Shown piece by piece: positions 7,947-17,285 of a stretch of 64,000 nucleotides of DNA (the first letter of the stretch is position 1; each line of letters opens with the position of its first letter). A program made the translations under genes and the position numbers. This DNA is from Natronobacterium texcoconense (lineage in GTDB: Archaea > Halobacteriota > Halobacteria > Halobacteriales > Natrialbaceae), in NCBI RefSeq assembly GCF_900104065.1, contig NZ_FNLC01000002.1, positions 850,995 to 914,994 of the forward strand. The letters are read 5' to 3'. A model generated the notes under the pieces. The model had not been told where the DNA came from. It saw only the letters and a program-made list of their open reading frames with translations, and searched no databases.

Positions 7947-9647
7947 CTACTCGCGGCCGGGGTCGTCCTGGCCGCTGCCGTTGGCTTCGACGGCGGCACC
8001 GGACTGGGCCTCGACCGAGGACGGCTTCGGATCGACGCCCTTTCGCATCGCGTCGAGTTCCGAGAGGCCGTAGACGAGTCCGACGAGTAGCACGACGCCG
8101 ATCGGGAGAAAGACCGTCCACGGGACGCCGAGGTAGCCGTACAGCGCGTAACAGACGACCACGACGAGCATGACGGTGCTCGCGTAGTACAGCTGCGTCC
8201 GGATGTGGTCGATGAGGTCCGCTCCGGTGAACGTCGAGGAGAGGACGGAGGTGTCCGAGATCGGCGAGGTGTGATCGCCGAAGATCGCCCCCGAGAAGAC
8301 GGCGCCGACCATCACCGGCATCAGGTCGAAGGTTCCGGTGAGTTCGTACGCGACGGGGAGTGCGATCGGCGTGACGATTCCCATCGTCGCCCACGACGAC
8401 CCCATCGTGAAGGCGACGAACGCGGCGACCAGGAGGACGACGATCGGAAGCAGGGCGGGCGAGACGACGTCCTCTGCGACGCCGGCGACGTACGCGCCCG
8501 TCCCGAGGCTCTCGGCGACCGCGCTGATCGACCACGCGAGCACGAGGATCGTCACCGCCGTCAGCATGAGTGAAAAGCCCTCGAGTACTGTTTCGACGCT
8601 CTCGCCGAGGTCGAACAGATCGTACGCGAGGCCGATGACGATCAGGACGAACACCATCGCGAACGACCCCCAGACCAGCGCGGCCGCGAAGTCGCCAGCG
8701 CCGACGACGTCGACGATGACCTGTAGCGTCCCTTCCTCGGCCATCGCCGCCTCGAGCGTCGTCGGCAGTCCTTCCTCGGCCTGTTCGTCGATCCACTCCT
8801 GGTAGCCGGTCCAGAACGCGCCGGCCAGCGTGACGACGATCAGGACGACGATCGGCGCGAAGAAGGTCCGCAGCATCGGCCGGTCCTCGATCGGCGGGCT
8901 CAGGTCGGCCTCGACCTCCTGGAGCGGCTGTGCGTCGTCGCGGTTGACCTTCCCCGTCTGCCAGGAGCGGTGTTCGGCGTCTAACATCTCGCCGTAGTCC
9001 CGACGAGAGATAACGATGATTCCGACCATCAAGATTGCAAGCAACGCGTAAGTGTTGTACGGGATCGACCCCACGAACGTCTCGAAGATCCCCGGCGTCT
9101 CCACGCCGTGATCCTCCTCGATGACGCCGTACCCCTCGTCGATCATCGACAGCTGAAACGCGACCCAACTCGAGATGCCGATCGTCGCGACGGGTGCGGC
9201 CGTCGAGTCGACGATGTAGGACAGTTTCTCGCGGGAGATTCGGAACTGGTCCGAGATGTCCCGCATCGTCGAGCCGACGATGGCCGTGTTGGCGTAGTCG
9301 TCGAAGAACATGAGGATACCGAGCACCCAGGTCGCAAGTCCCGTGTTTCGCTGGGTCTCGAGTCGTTTGGTCGCCCAGTTGCGGACGGCGGTCGCGCCGC
9401 CGAGCCGCCAGATGAGCGCGACCCCCGAGCCGAGCAACAGGGTGAACACGAGGATGTTGGCGTGGAAGACGTCGCCGATCGACTCGGTGATCCAGGCGAA
9501 CGTCTGCCCGATTCCGAGACTACCGGTCGCGATGACGCCACCGGACCAGATTCCCAGAAACAGCGAGAGGATCGGTCGCCGCGTCACGATCGCGAGGACG
9601 ATCGCGAGTACCGGCGGGACGAGCGAGAGCGCCCCGAATTCGGACAT
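7947..9647 (-). CDS. nhaC: NhaC-family Na+/H+ antiporter
   Basis: 566-residue integral membrane protein with about 11-13 hydrophobic helices. The family hallmark FGDHTSPISDTSVLSS is present in the C-terminal half, and the N-terminal half has FFDDYANTAIVGSTM, also typical of the NhaC/ArsB superfamily. A long hydrophilic loop (EHRSWQTGKVNRDD...) separates the halves. Expected role: exchange of cytoplasmic Na+ for protons at the plasma membrane. The symbol marks family only, since haloarchaea carry several paralogs and some NhaC-like proteins carry organic acids. It stands alone, 48 bp upstream of the VOC gene on the same strand. Confidence 0.88.
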   Translation of the reverse strand: MSEFGALSLVPPVLAIVLAIVTRRPILSLFLGIWSGGVIATGSLGIGQTFAWITESIGDVFHANILVFTLLLGSGVALIWRLGGATAVRNWATKRLETQRNTGLATWVLGILMFFDDYANTAIVGSTMRDISDQFRISREKLSYIVDSTAAPVATIGISSWVAFQLSMIDEGYGVIEEDHGVETPGIFETFVGSIPYNTYALLAILMVGIIVISRRDYGEMLDAEHRSWQTGKVNRDDAQPLQEVEADLSPPIEDRPMLRTFFAPIVVLIVVTLAGAFWTGYQEWIDEQAEEGLPTTLEAAMAEEGTLQVIVDVVGAGDFAAALVWGSFAMVFVLIVIGLAYDLFDLGESVETVLEGFSLMLTAVTILVLAWSISAVAESLGTGAYVAGVAEDVVSPALLPIVVLLVAAFVAFTMGSSWATMGIVTPIALPVAYELTGTFDLMPVMVGAVFSGAIFGDHTSPISDTSVLSSTFTGADLIDHIRTQLYYASTVMLVVVVCYALYGYLGVPWTVFLPIGVVLLVGLVYGLSELDAMRKGVDPKPSSVEAQSGAAVEANGSGQDDPGRE

Positions 9648-9757
9648 GGTCGGACACTCACCGAACAGCGGGATAATGCTACTGGTTCACACACCAGTTT
9701 CGGAAAATCACAGGTCCTGAGAGACCGGATTACGAATCGGGGCGCGAGATGACGGTG

Positions 9758-10870
9758 TTACCGCCGGAGAATCAACTTCAGTACGTCCTCGTCCTCGAGG
9801 ACGTGGTCCGTCCCGACCTGCTGTTCGTCGTGGGTGGCGCTGGGGCCGGTGACGCGGGCGAACCGGAACCGCTCTTCCATCTCGCCGCCGAGTTTCTCGA
9901 TGGCCTCGCCGACGGTCGTTCCACGCTCGATTACGAGCGGTTCCTCCCAGTCGATGCCGCGACCGGGCTTGTTCATGTAGACCCGGATGAGCCCGAGGTT
10001 CTCCCAGATGCGGTCTTTGAGCGCCTCGAGACCTTTCTCTTCCGCGGCGCTGATGAAGGTGACCTCCTCGGGATCCAGATCGCGTTCCCTGAGTTGCTCG
10101 TCGACCGTCTCCTTGTAGTCGGGCTCGATGAGGTCGACCTTGTTGACGCAGGTGATCGACGGGATGTACTCGCGGTTGTCCATCAGACCGTCGATCAACC
10201 GATCGATGGTGACCGTCTCCTGAAGGTTCAGATCGGCGTTGACGTAGCCCTGGTCGCGCAGCACGTCCTTGATCGTATCCTCGTCTAGCTCTTGTTCGGT
10301 GCTCGAGGTGATCTTGATGCCGTCTTTGATCTTCGGACGGACAGTGACCCGAGGGGGCGCTTCGTCGACGCGGATGTTGATGTCGTACAGCTCCTTCTGC
10401 AGGCGATCGTACTGTTCGATCTCGAACACCGAGAGCACGAACACGATCAGGTCGGCGTTGCGCACGACCGCGAGCACCTGCTGACCGTCGCCTTTCCCTG
10501 TCGCCGCCCCCTCGATCAGCCCGGGGACGTCTAACATCTGGATGTTCGCCCCGCGGTGGCTCAACATCCCGGGATTGACGTCAAGCGTCGTGAACTCGTA
10601 GGAACCGGTCTCGCTTTCCGCGTTGGTCAGCGAGTTCAGCAGCGACGACTTGCCGACGCTCGGGAAACCAACCAGCGCGACGGTCGCGTCTCCGTGCTTT
10701 TCGACGGAGTAACCACCGCCGCCGCCCGAACCCGATTGCTGTTTCTCGAGTTTCTCCTTTTTCTCGGCAAGTTTCGACTTGAGCCGGCCGATGTGGGCCT
10801 CCGTCGACTTGTTGTAGGGCGTGTTGGCTATTTCTTCCTCGATCTCGTCGATCTCCTCCTCGAGCCCCAT
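9758..10870 (-). CDS. drg: DRG-type (Obg/DRG) GTP-binding protein
   Basis: 370-residue developmentally-regulated GTP-binding (DRG) protein, near universal in archaea and eukaryotes and linked to translation. An N-terminal coiled helix (MGLEEEIDEIEEEIANTPYN) precedes the G domain. Motifs are G1 GFPSVGKSS, G3 DVPGLIEGA, G4 NKVD, and a C-terminal TGS domain (IRVYMNKPGRGIDWEEPLV) ending in EDEDVLKLILRR. The start ATG at 10870 gives the conserved MGLEEEI opening; an upstream in-frame extension of 47 residues is basic and unlike the family. It stands alone. Confidence 0.93.
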   Translation of the reverse strand: MGLEEEIDEIEEEIANTPYNKSTEAHIGRLKSKLAEKKEKLEKQQSGSGGGGGYSVEKHGDATVALVGFPSVGKSSLLNSLTNAESETGSYEFTTLDVNPGMLSHRGANIQMLDVPGLIEGAATGKGDGQQVLAVVRNADLIVFVLSVFEIEQYDRLQKELYDINIRVDEAPPRVTVRPKIKDGIKITSSTEQELDEDTIKDVLRDQGYVNADLNLQETVTIDRLIDGLMDNREYIPSITCVNKVDLIEPDYKETVDEQLRERDLDPEEVTFISAAEEKGLEALKDRIWENLGLIRVYMNKPGRGIDWEEPLVIERGTTVGEAIEKLGGEMEERFRFARVTGPSATHDEQQVGTDHVLEDEDVLKLILRR

Positions 10871-11069
10871 TTGTCTATATCCAGCCGGTCGTGCCGAAAA
10901 ACCCTTTCCATGCGTCACCGCCGGAATCGGTGGCCTGCGTCGTGGCGGGTTCCGCTGCTCCGACTCACGATAGACCGGGCGCATCTGGGTAGATCGCCCA
11001 ATAGTACTCATTACCGTTGCAAACCGACTTCGACACGTATATCACAGGGACAGCTAAATCCACAGCCGA

Positions 11070-11273
11070 ATGCCCGACCCGTCACGGCTGCGTGACAGCA
11101 CGCAAATCGTCGTCCACCGAGACACCCTGGACGGCCTCGAGCCGCCGATAGACGAGGAGTTTACCGTGACGGTTTTCGAGGAGAACGAGGAGTACTACCG
11201 GATCATCGGCAGCCCCGTCGAGATCAAGGAAGCCGGCGAATACCTGGCGCGTCGCGGCGTTTCCGTTCCCTGA
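11070..11273 (+). CDS. Conserved haloarchaeal small protein, function unknown
   Basis: 67 residues, cytoplasmic, acidic, no membrane segment. It begins MPDPSRLRDSTQIVVHRDTL and ends in GEYLARRGVSVP. Composition and codon use look like a real haloarchaeal gene, and it is divergent from drg with a ~200-bp gap. I recognise the type as a conserved small hypothetical of haloarchaea but know no function. Confidence 0.7.
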   Translation: MPDPSRLRDSTQIVVHRDTLDGLEPPIDEEFTVTVFEENEEYYRIIGSPVEIKEAGEYLARRGVSVP

Positions 11274-11704
11274 CCGATATCGCGGGGTTCCAACCGAACT
11301 GCGGTTGATCTGCACGACTCGGGTCACTGACTGGACAGTACGTGCGGTTTCGAATCGTCGCACCTGTACCGATACCACGCTGAGCCGTTCTGCCCGCACT
11401 GAAATCATACTGGTCACACGCGCACCGACAACCACACCAAACCGTCCTGCTCGCGCTGGCAACCACACCAAACCGTCCTGCTCGCGCTGGCAACCACACC
11501 AAACCGTCCTGCTCGCGCTGGCAGCGATGAGTATCCACGCCCTCCCCACCCGATTCACTCGTTCGTTCTACTCACTCGCTCATCCCTCGCGAGTCAGCGA
11601 GACGACCGAGCCGAGTGGCTCGGTCGCCCCGCCAGCACGCCACAGACACGGGAGAAAACGGTGTGAAACAGTGGAAAAGCGATAGTGCAGAGACCGATCT
11701 CAGT
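11274..11704. other. Intergenic region with tandem repeat, no gene seen
   Basis: 431 bp between the small protein gene and the 3' end of ilvE. Apart from the three-copy 31-bp repeat, no convincing reading frame or promoter was found. Confidence 0.5.
11430..11522. repeat. Tandem repeat, 3 exact copies of a 31-bp unit
   Basis: Units at 11430-11460, 11461-11491 and 11492-11522 are identical, beginning AACCACACCAAACCGTCCTG and ending CTCGCGCTGGC. There are no spacers, so it is a minisatellite and not a CRISPR. Confidence 0.95.
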
Positions 11705-12634
11705 TCAGACGTAGTCGAACCACTCGTCGTACTCGTCGGTCCGCCGTTCGACGACCTCGAAGAACTTCGACTGAATCTCTTCGGTGACCGGGCCGCGCGA
11801 GCCGTCGCCGATGACGACGTTGTCGACCTTCCGAATTGGCGTCACCTCGGCCGCAGAGCCGGTGAAGAACAGCTCGTCGGCGGTGTTGAGTTCACCTCGA
11901 GAGATCGAGACGTTGTCGTGGACGGTGTAACCCAGATCCTCGGCGAGCGTGATCACGGTGTCGCGGGTGATGCCGTCGAGGATCGACTCCGAGAGGCCGG
12001 GCGTGTAGAGTTCGCCGTCTCGCACCAGGAAGAGGTTCTCGCCGGGGCCTTCCGCGACGTCGCCTTCCTTGTTGAGGACGATCGCTTCCGCGTAGCCGTT
12101 GCGCCGGGCCTCCTCCCCCGCTAGCATGCTGTTGACGTACAGTCCCGTCGTCTTGGCGTTGGTTGGGATCTGGCTCGAGGCGTGTTTCCGCCACGAGGAG
12201 ACCATCACGTCGATGCCGTTCTCGAGGGCGTCTTCGCCGAGGTAGGTGCCCCAGGGCCAGGCGGCGATAGCGGTTTTCGTCGGGCAGTCACCCGGGCTGA
12301 CGCCGAGCGACTCGTATCCGTAGAAGGCGATGGGACGGATGTAACAGGAGGCGAGGTCCTGTCGCCGGATGAGTTCGAGGGTTGCCTCGGTGAGTTCCGC
12401 CGCCGTGTGATCGATCTCCATCTCGTACGGTTTCGCGGACTGGTAGAACCGCTCTAAGTGTTCTTCCCAGCGGAAGATCGCGGGGCCTTCCTCGGTGTCG
12501 TAACAGCGGGCACCCTCGAAGATGCCGCTGCCGTAGTGGAGACCGTGGGTGAGCACGTGGATCTGTGCGTCCTCCCAGTCGACGAACTCACCGTCCATCC
12601 AGATCGTGTCGACATCCATCTCGTCGAATCCCAT
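11705..12634 (-). CDS. ilvE: Branched-chain amino acid aminotransferase
   Basis: 309-residue class IV PLP enzyme (EC 2.6.1.42) catalysing the last step of valine, leucine and isoleucine synthesis. It opens with MDVDTIWMDGEFVDWEDAQI and HVLTHGLHYGSGIFEG, has the PLP lysine region in PTNAKTTGLYVNSMLAGEEA and the cofactor phosphate region in EGPGENLFLV and DGITRDTVITLA. Length is standard for bacterial and archaeal IlvE. The start ATG at 12634 was chosen; the open frame extends upstream but through non-family sequence. Monocistronic and divergent from the YVTN lipoprotein. Confidence 0.93.
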   Translation of the reverse strand: MGFDEMDVDTIWMDGEFVDWEDAQIHVLTHGLHYGSGIFEGARCYDTEEGPAIFRWEEHLERFYQSAKPYEMEIDHTAAELTEATLELIRRQDLASCYIRPIAFYGYESLGVSPGDCPTKTAIAAWPWGTYLGEDALENGIDVMVSSWRKHASSQIPTNAKTTGLYVNSMLAGEEARRNGYAEAIVLNKEGDVAEGPGENLFLVRDGELYTPGLSESILDGITRDTVITLAEDLGYTVHDNVSISRGELNTADELFFTGSAAEVTPIRKVDNVVIGDGSRGPVTEEIQSKFFEVVERRTDEYDEWFDYV

Positions 12635-12816
12635 GGTCGTGTGTGTCGAAACCCACCGTACTAAGTGTTCGCGATTTTCCCAGCAGAAAACGTTCGATCG
12701 ATCGCCTCGACGCCGGAATCGACTGGACGTTCCTCTCAGACGCCAGTGAAACCCTTTCCCACGGTTTCTACTATTGAACCAGAACCCGAAATATGAGGGG
12801 CGTTCTTGCAACTCGC

Positions 12817-14064
12817 ATGAACGGTTCGATCGATCGACGACGATTCGTACAGGTGGTAACTGGCAGTGCCGTGATCGGACTCGCCGGCTGTCTCGGCGAC
12901 GGCGGCGAAGGCGACGATGGCGATGACGACGCCGACCAGGGTGAAACCGGCGACGACGGGACCGACGACCCCGAGACCGAGGGGAGTGAGGGAATGGTCT
13001 ACGCCTTCGCCCCGAACACGATCTCGATCATCGACCCCGAAGAGGGCGAAGTAGTCGACGAAATCACCGATGACCTCTCCGACGAGGGATGGGGCGACCC
13101 GCGGATCACGGCCGACTATAGCGAGATTTACGTCGTTCGGGAGTCCCCCTCGCAGGTGCTCGTCATCGACACCGAAGCCCGCGAAATCGTCGACGAGGTC
13201 GACGTCGGCCCCGGCGTCACGCACATGTACCACCCCAACGACGACGAGATGTGGGCACACAGCGACGACGAGGGGGCGTTCTACGTCATCGACACTGACT
13301 CCCACGAGGTCACCGAGATCGTCCAGTCGGGTCTCGAGAACGAGGGCCACGGGAAACTGCTCTACCACGAGGATCTCGGCACGAGGGCGTACGCGACGAA
13401 CGTCAACGATCCCGCCGCGTTGATCATCGACCTCGAGGAGTACGAGCGAACGGACGACGTCGAACTCGAGAACGACGAGGAGGGAACCCACTACAAGGCC
13501 TACGCTCCCGAGACGGGGCTGGCGTACTTCGAACACGGCGACGAGACGGCAGTCGTCGACAGCGAGACCGACGAGATCGTCGACACGCTCGACGTTGCGG
13601 GCGGAATGTACCTCTCACCCGACGAGGAGGTTATGGGCGTGCTCGACGGCGACACGATCCGCTTCCTCGACGCAACGAGCGAAGATAGCGAGGAACTCGG
13701 CTCCGTCGAGGTCGACGACGGTCCCGACGCCCTCCGGTACCACGAGAGCGACGACGGAACGCTGTACGCCTACACCGCACATACGCAGACCGACGAGGCG
13801 TCGGTTATCGACGTCGAAGAGTTCGAGGTCGTCGAGACGGTCGACGTCGGCGACATCGTCCGTCCGGAGGGTGCTCGGCACCTCCACCGGACCGGGATCG
13901 CGGGCGGCGGCTACTTCGTCACGCCCGCGGACGACGACGGGATCGTCGCTATCGTCGACATGGAAGCCCAGGAGGTCGTCGACCACGTCGAGGTCGAGGA
14001 CGGCGTCGACACGGTCCAGTACGTCGGCGATTCGGGCGTCGGCTACTCCGGACAACTCAGGTGA
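12817..14064 (+). CDS. Tat lipoprotein with YVTN-type beta-propeller
   Basis: 415 residues. The signal sequence has a twin-Arg motif (IDRRRFVQVV) and a lipobox (IGLAGC), so it is probably exported by Tat and lipid-anchored. A disordered Asp/Glu/Gly linker (~30-65) follows. The rest is repeated blades with phrases such as VIDTEAREIVDEVDVG, VVDSETDEIVDTLDVAGG and IVDMEAQEVVDHVEVEDGV, the pattern of YVTN/WD-like propellers of surface or metal-linked proteins. The start ATG at 12817 places the signal correctly. copCD follows after 3 bp, suggesting a copper or other metal-linked extracytoplasmic role. Confidence 0.85.
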   Translation: MNGSIDRRRFVQVVTGSAVIGLAGCLGDGGEGDDGDDDADQGETGDDGTDDPETEGSEGMVYAFAPNTISIIDPEEGEVVDEITDDLSDEGWGDPRITADYSEIYVVRESPSQVLVIDTEAREIVDEVDVGPGVTHMYHPNDDEMWAHSDDEGAFYVIDTDSHEVTEIVQSGLENEGHGKLLYHEDLGTRAYATNVNDPAALIIDLEEYERTDDVELENDEEGTHYKAYAPETGLAYFEHGDETAVVDSETDEIVDTLDVAGGMYLSPDEEVMGVLDGDTIRFLDATSEDSEELGSVEVDDGPDALRYHESDDGTLYAYTAHTQTDEASVIDVEEFEVVETVDVGDIVRPEGARHLHRTGIAGGGYFVTPADDDGIVAIVDMEAQEVVDHVEVEDGVDTVQYVGDSGVGYSGQLR

Positions 14065-14067
14065 CCG

Positions 14068-16128
14068 ATGGCGTCGAACCCGTCGGTCGGTCGTGACGAT
14101 ACCTCCCGCCGCCCGTCGTCCGTCACGGCGGTAGCCGTCGGTCTCCTCGCCGTCGTGCTCGTGCTGGGACTCGTCGCGACGCCCGTCACCGCTCACGCTT
14201 ACCTGAGCGAGACCGATCCCAGCAACGGCGAACAGGTCGAGACCGTTCCCGACGAGATCACGCTCCACTTCTCGGGCGACGGCGTCGTCAACGCCGACGT
14301 CACCGTCGAGGGGCCAAACGGCGAGGTCGTCTCGGCTGACCCCGATATCGATCCCGACGATACACAGATCGTCCGCGTGCCGATCGAGGACGACATCGAC
14401 GACGAAGGCATGTACACCGTCGACTGGGAGGTGCTCGCCGAGGACGGCCACACTACCTCGGGGTCGTTCTTCTTCGCCGTCGGCGACGAACCACTCGATC
14501 GAGACGCCGTTCTCGAGGCCTACGAGGACGGCGAAGGTGAAGCAGACGAATCCGTCTCGCCGCTCGAAGCGGGAGCGAAGTCGTCGTTGCTGGTCGGCGT
14601 CGTCGGCCTGCTCGGGATTCCGGTGGCCGTCGCCGTGGTGATCGGACCGCGTTTCGCCCGACGGGAGTCCCCGCGGAACGGGGTCGCCGGACGGATCGAC
14701 CGACTCCTCACTGGCGCTGCCGTGCTCGCCGCCCTCGGTGCGTTCGTGCTCGGACTCGCCCGGAGTCGAGCGCTCGGCCCGCTCTCGCTCGAGACGCTGA
14801 CCCGGTTCGTGGAGACGCCGCTCGGACAGGCGTGGCTCGTTCAGGTCGCGCTCGGTGCGGGTCTCGTCGCGCTCACGGTTGCGACGATGCGCGGACGGCT
14901 CTCCCGTCGCGGTTCGCTCGTCGGAGTGTTCGTCGGGGCACTGGCACTCGCGGCGACGGTCGCCTGGACGAGCCACTCCGCGACCGCGATCGATCGGTTC
15001 TCGGGGACGGTCGTCGATCTCGTCCACCTTCTCGGGGCCGGCCTCTGGGCCGGTGGGCTGGTCGTTCTCGCGTTCGTCGTCGCGCCGGCGGTTCGAGACG
15101 CCGTTCCCGATGACCGTCCTTCACTCCTCGCGGACGCGATTCGCCGGTTCTCCGTGCTCGCCCTCCTCGGCGTTACGGCCGTCGTGACGACAGGATTCGT
15201 CCTCGCGTCCTGGCACGTCCCGACCGCAGACGGCCTCACGGAGACGTTCTACGGACTCATCCTGGTCTCGAAACTGGCCCTCATCGCCGCCGCGCTCGTA
15301 CTCGGCGGAATCACCCGGTTCGTACTCCTGGATCGCCTCGAGTCCGCCCGCCCCACCGAAGCGGGCGACGCCTCGCGACCGACGAGCACCGACGGCGGGA
15401 GAGAAGAGAGACACGAGGACCGACACCGACGGACAGTCAGATGGATCACCCGAACCGTCCGACTCGAAGTCGCTCTCCTGCTCGTCGTCGTGGTGCTTTC
15501 CGGCGTACTCACCTCTGCACCGACGGCAGCGGTCGCGGGTGCGGGTGCGGACGCTGACGAACCGGTCGAGGGGACCATCGAGTACGAGTACGACGACGCT
15601 CTCGTCGAGCTATCGGTGCTCCCGGTCGTCGAGGAGACGGACGACGACTCGCTGGTCCTCCAGGCCGCCGAGCCGATCGTCTTCGAGGCCACGTTCCACG
15701 CAGACGGCGATCCGATCGAGTCCGAACAGCCCGTTCGGTTGCTGGCCAGCGACGGGGACACGGAGATCGAAGTCGAACTCGAGGAGACCGACGACGGAAG
15801 CTACGCGACGGTTCAGCCGTTGCCCGACGCCGGCGAGTGGGACCTCCGTCTCACGGGAGCACCCGACGGCTCCTACGTGAGCGAGTGGATCGACGCGACG
15901 GTAGTCTCCGAAGCTGGTCACGAACACGACCCAGATGACCACGAGGAGCACGAGCACGCGGACCACAACCACGACCCAGACGACCACGAAGAACACGATC
16001 ACACGGTCCACGAACCCGACGACGCGTCGCCGTTCCAGACGCTTCTCGAGTTCGGCGCCGTCGCGACAGCGATCGTCGGAACGATCGGCGTCGTCGTCGA
16101 GTCACTCCGGCTGCGGGATCGAGAGTGA
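14068..16128 (+). CDS. CopC-CopD fusion, copper resistance/uptake membrane protein
   Basis: 686 residues. A signal peptide ends near residue 37, and mature CopC begins with the copper-ligand His in AHAYLSETDPSNGEQV; a second typical His lies in EDGHTTSGSFFFAV. The CopD membrane domain (~175-490) has about eight helices with HLLGAGLWAGGLVVL and SHSATAIDRF. A second extracytoplasmic beta domain follows. A striking His/Asp-rich stretch comes next (~615-650, repeated HDPDDHEEHEHADH), probably metal-binding, then a final helix. Expected role is copper binding and import across the membrane. Co-transcribed with the upstream propeller lipoprotein. Confidence 0.88.
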   Translation: MASNPSVGRDDTSRRPSSVTAVAVGLLAVVLVLGLVATPVTAHAYLSETDPSNGEQVETVPDEITLHFSGDGVVNADVTVEGPNGEVVSADPDIDPDDTQIVRVPIEDDIDDEGMYTVDWEVLAEDGHTTSGSFFFAVGDEPLDRDAVLEAYEDGEGEADESVSPLEAGAKSSLLVGVVGLLGIPVAVAVVIGPRFARRESPRNGVAGRIDRLLTGAAVLAALGAFVLGLARSRALGPLSLETLTRFVETPLGQAWLVQVALGAGLVALTVATMRGRLSRRGSLVGVFVGALALAATVAWTSHSATAIDRFSGTVVDLVHLLGAGLWAGGLVVLAFVVAPAVRDAVPDDRPSLLADAIRRFSVLALLGVTAVVTTGFVLASWHVPTADGLTETFYGLILVSKLALIAAALVLGGITRFVLLDRLESARPTEAGDASRPTSTDGGREERHEDRHRRTVRWITRTVRLEVALLLVVVVLSGVLTSAPTAAVAGAGADADEPVEGTIEYEYDDALVELSVLPVVEETDDDSLVLQAAEPIVFEATFHADGDPIESEQPVRLLASDGDTEIEVELEETDDGSYATVQPLPDAGEWDLRLTGAPDGSYVSEWIDATVVSEAGHEHDPDDHEEHEHADHNHDPDDHEEHDHTVHEPDDASPFQTLLEFGAVATAIVGTIGVVVESLRLRDRE

Positions 16129-16161
16129 GCGGGAAGAGCGCCGATCGATCGGCGTCGCTGG

Positions 16162-16680
16162 CTACGGCGGCCCCTCGAGCAGTTCGTCGACCAGCCGCGT
16201 GAACCGGTCGAGCAGCCGGTCGGGGACGGTCGGTTCGACTTCCGAGAGCAGTTCGCCGGTCCGTTCGGGGCTGGCGAGCGCGAGCGTCACCCGGTTCCGG
16301 TGGTCGTACCGTTTCTCGACGATTTCGCGTTCGACGAGTCGATCGAGGTGGTACTCGAGCGTGCTGCGGGCGACCCCGAGGGCGTCCGCAACCTCTCCCG
16401 GGGCTGCGGATTCGTGTTCGATCAGGTAGACGACGATTTCGCGGGCTGTCTCGCGGCGAAACAGTGCGAGCGCGGCCCGTTGCCACTCGTCGTACTCGGG
16501 TGGATAGTAGTGGGTGCGGCCATAGAACTCTCCGCGAACGAGGTCGTCCTGGGAGATCAACTGCCGGACGTGGTACTGGATCTGGCCCGGCGCGAAGTCG
16601 GACTCCCTGACGAGTTCGTTGAAGTGGATACCGGCGTTGTTGCGGACGTGTGCTCTGATCTGGTGTCTGGTCTCGTTCAT
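16162..16680 (-). CDS. Two-winged-helix transcriptional regulator
   Basis: 172 residues, DNA-binding, no membrane segment. The N-terminal wHTH reads NNAGIHFNELVRESDFAPGQIQYHVRQL and a second wHTH reads ESAAPGEVADALGVARSTLEYHLDRLVEREI, with a basic wing (EKRYDHRNRVTLAL). Such tandem wHTH proteins are common haloarchaeal regulators. It is convergent with copCD (33-bp gap), so a copper link is possible but unproven. An upstream inverted repeat was not evident. Confidence 0.85.
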   Translation of the reverse strand: MNETRHQIRAHVRNNAGIHFNELVRESDFAPGQIQYHVRQLISQDDLVRGEFYGRTHYYPPEYDEWQRAALALFRRETAREIVVYLIEHESAAPGEVADALGVARSTLEYHLDRLVEREIVEKRYDHRNRVTLALASPERTGELLSEVEPTVPDRLLDRFTRLVDELLEGPP

Positions 16681-16848
16681 AGATATCGGGATAGACCGGT
16701 CGCTACCGGTGGCTAGGGCAGTGACGTTGATAACGGCTTTCGACCGTTCCCGGGAGCTGGGAACGGGTCATACAACGGGGCAGATCGGTGCGTCACTCCC
16801 TACGATAAAAGTACATACGTCATCGACTGCTCGTTACGAACGAGGGTC

Positions 16849-17208
16849 ATGGATCACACGAACCCGCTCGAGGTCGGCTGGCTGGATCCGGAACTCGCAC
16901 CGATCCTGCTCGCGGTGATCGTACTGGCAGTGCTCGGGACGACGATCCTCTTTCTGTGTGGCGTCGTCGCCTACTCGCGACGTCGATCGACCCGATATCT
17001 GCTGATTACGATCGTCCTCGGACTGCTCGTGGCGCGGTCGTTCGTCGGCCTCGGGACGGCGTTCGGACTCGTTCCCATGACCGTCCATCATCTCGTCGAA
17101 CACGGCGTCGACTTCACGATCGCCGTGTTGATACTCTACGCTGTCTACCGGAGCGGATCGGGAACGGACGAGCCAGCAAGCGAGTCGATGGTCGGCTCCG
17201 ACGACTAA
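16849..17208 (+). CDS. Small membrane protein, DUF7471-like
   Basis: 119 residues with three predicted helices: LAPILLAVIVLAVLGTTILFL, YLLITIVLGLLVARSFVGLGTAF and VDFTIAVLILYAVYR. The hydrophilic tail is acidic. It resembles short haloarchaeal membrane proteins found next to wHTH regulators like the divergent gene at 16162-16680, so the two may form a regulator/membrane-sensor pair (inference). No function known. Confidence 0.72.
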   Translation: MDHTNPLEVGWLDPELAPILLAVIVLAVLGTTILFLCGVVAYSRRRSTRYLLITIVLGLLVARSFVGLGTAFGLVPMTVHHLVEHGVDFTIAVLILYAVYRSGSGTDEPASESMVGSDD

Positions 17209-17285
17209 CGTCTTCTGCCGGATCTGGGAGAACGAACCCCGTCGTGTGGTTCGATTCAGCCCGTCAGTCGACGCCTGAAACGGTA

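Noticed and set aside
6999-8090. 363-codon plus-strand frame across the VOC gene
   Set aside because: It is antisense to the well-supported VOC enzyme and part of the NhaC gene and has no family features.
11430-11522. Possible short CRISPR array
   Set aside because: The 31-bp units abut directly with no spacers.
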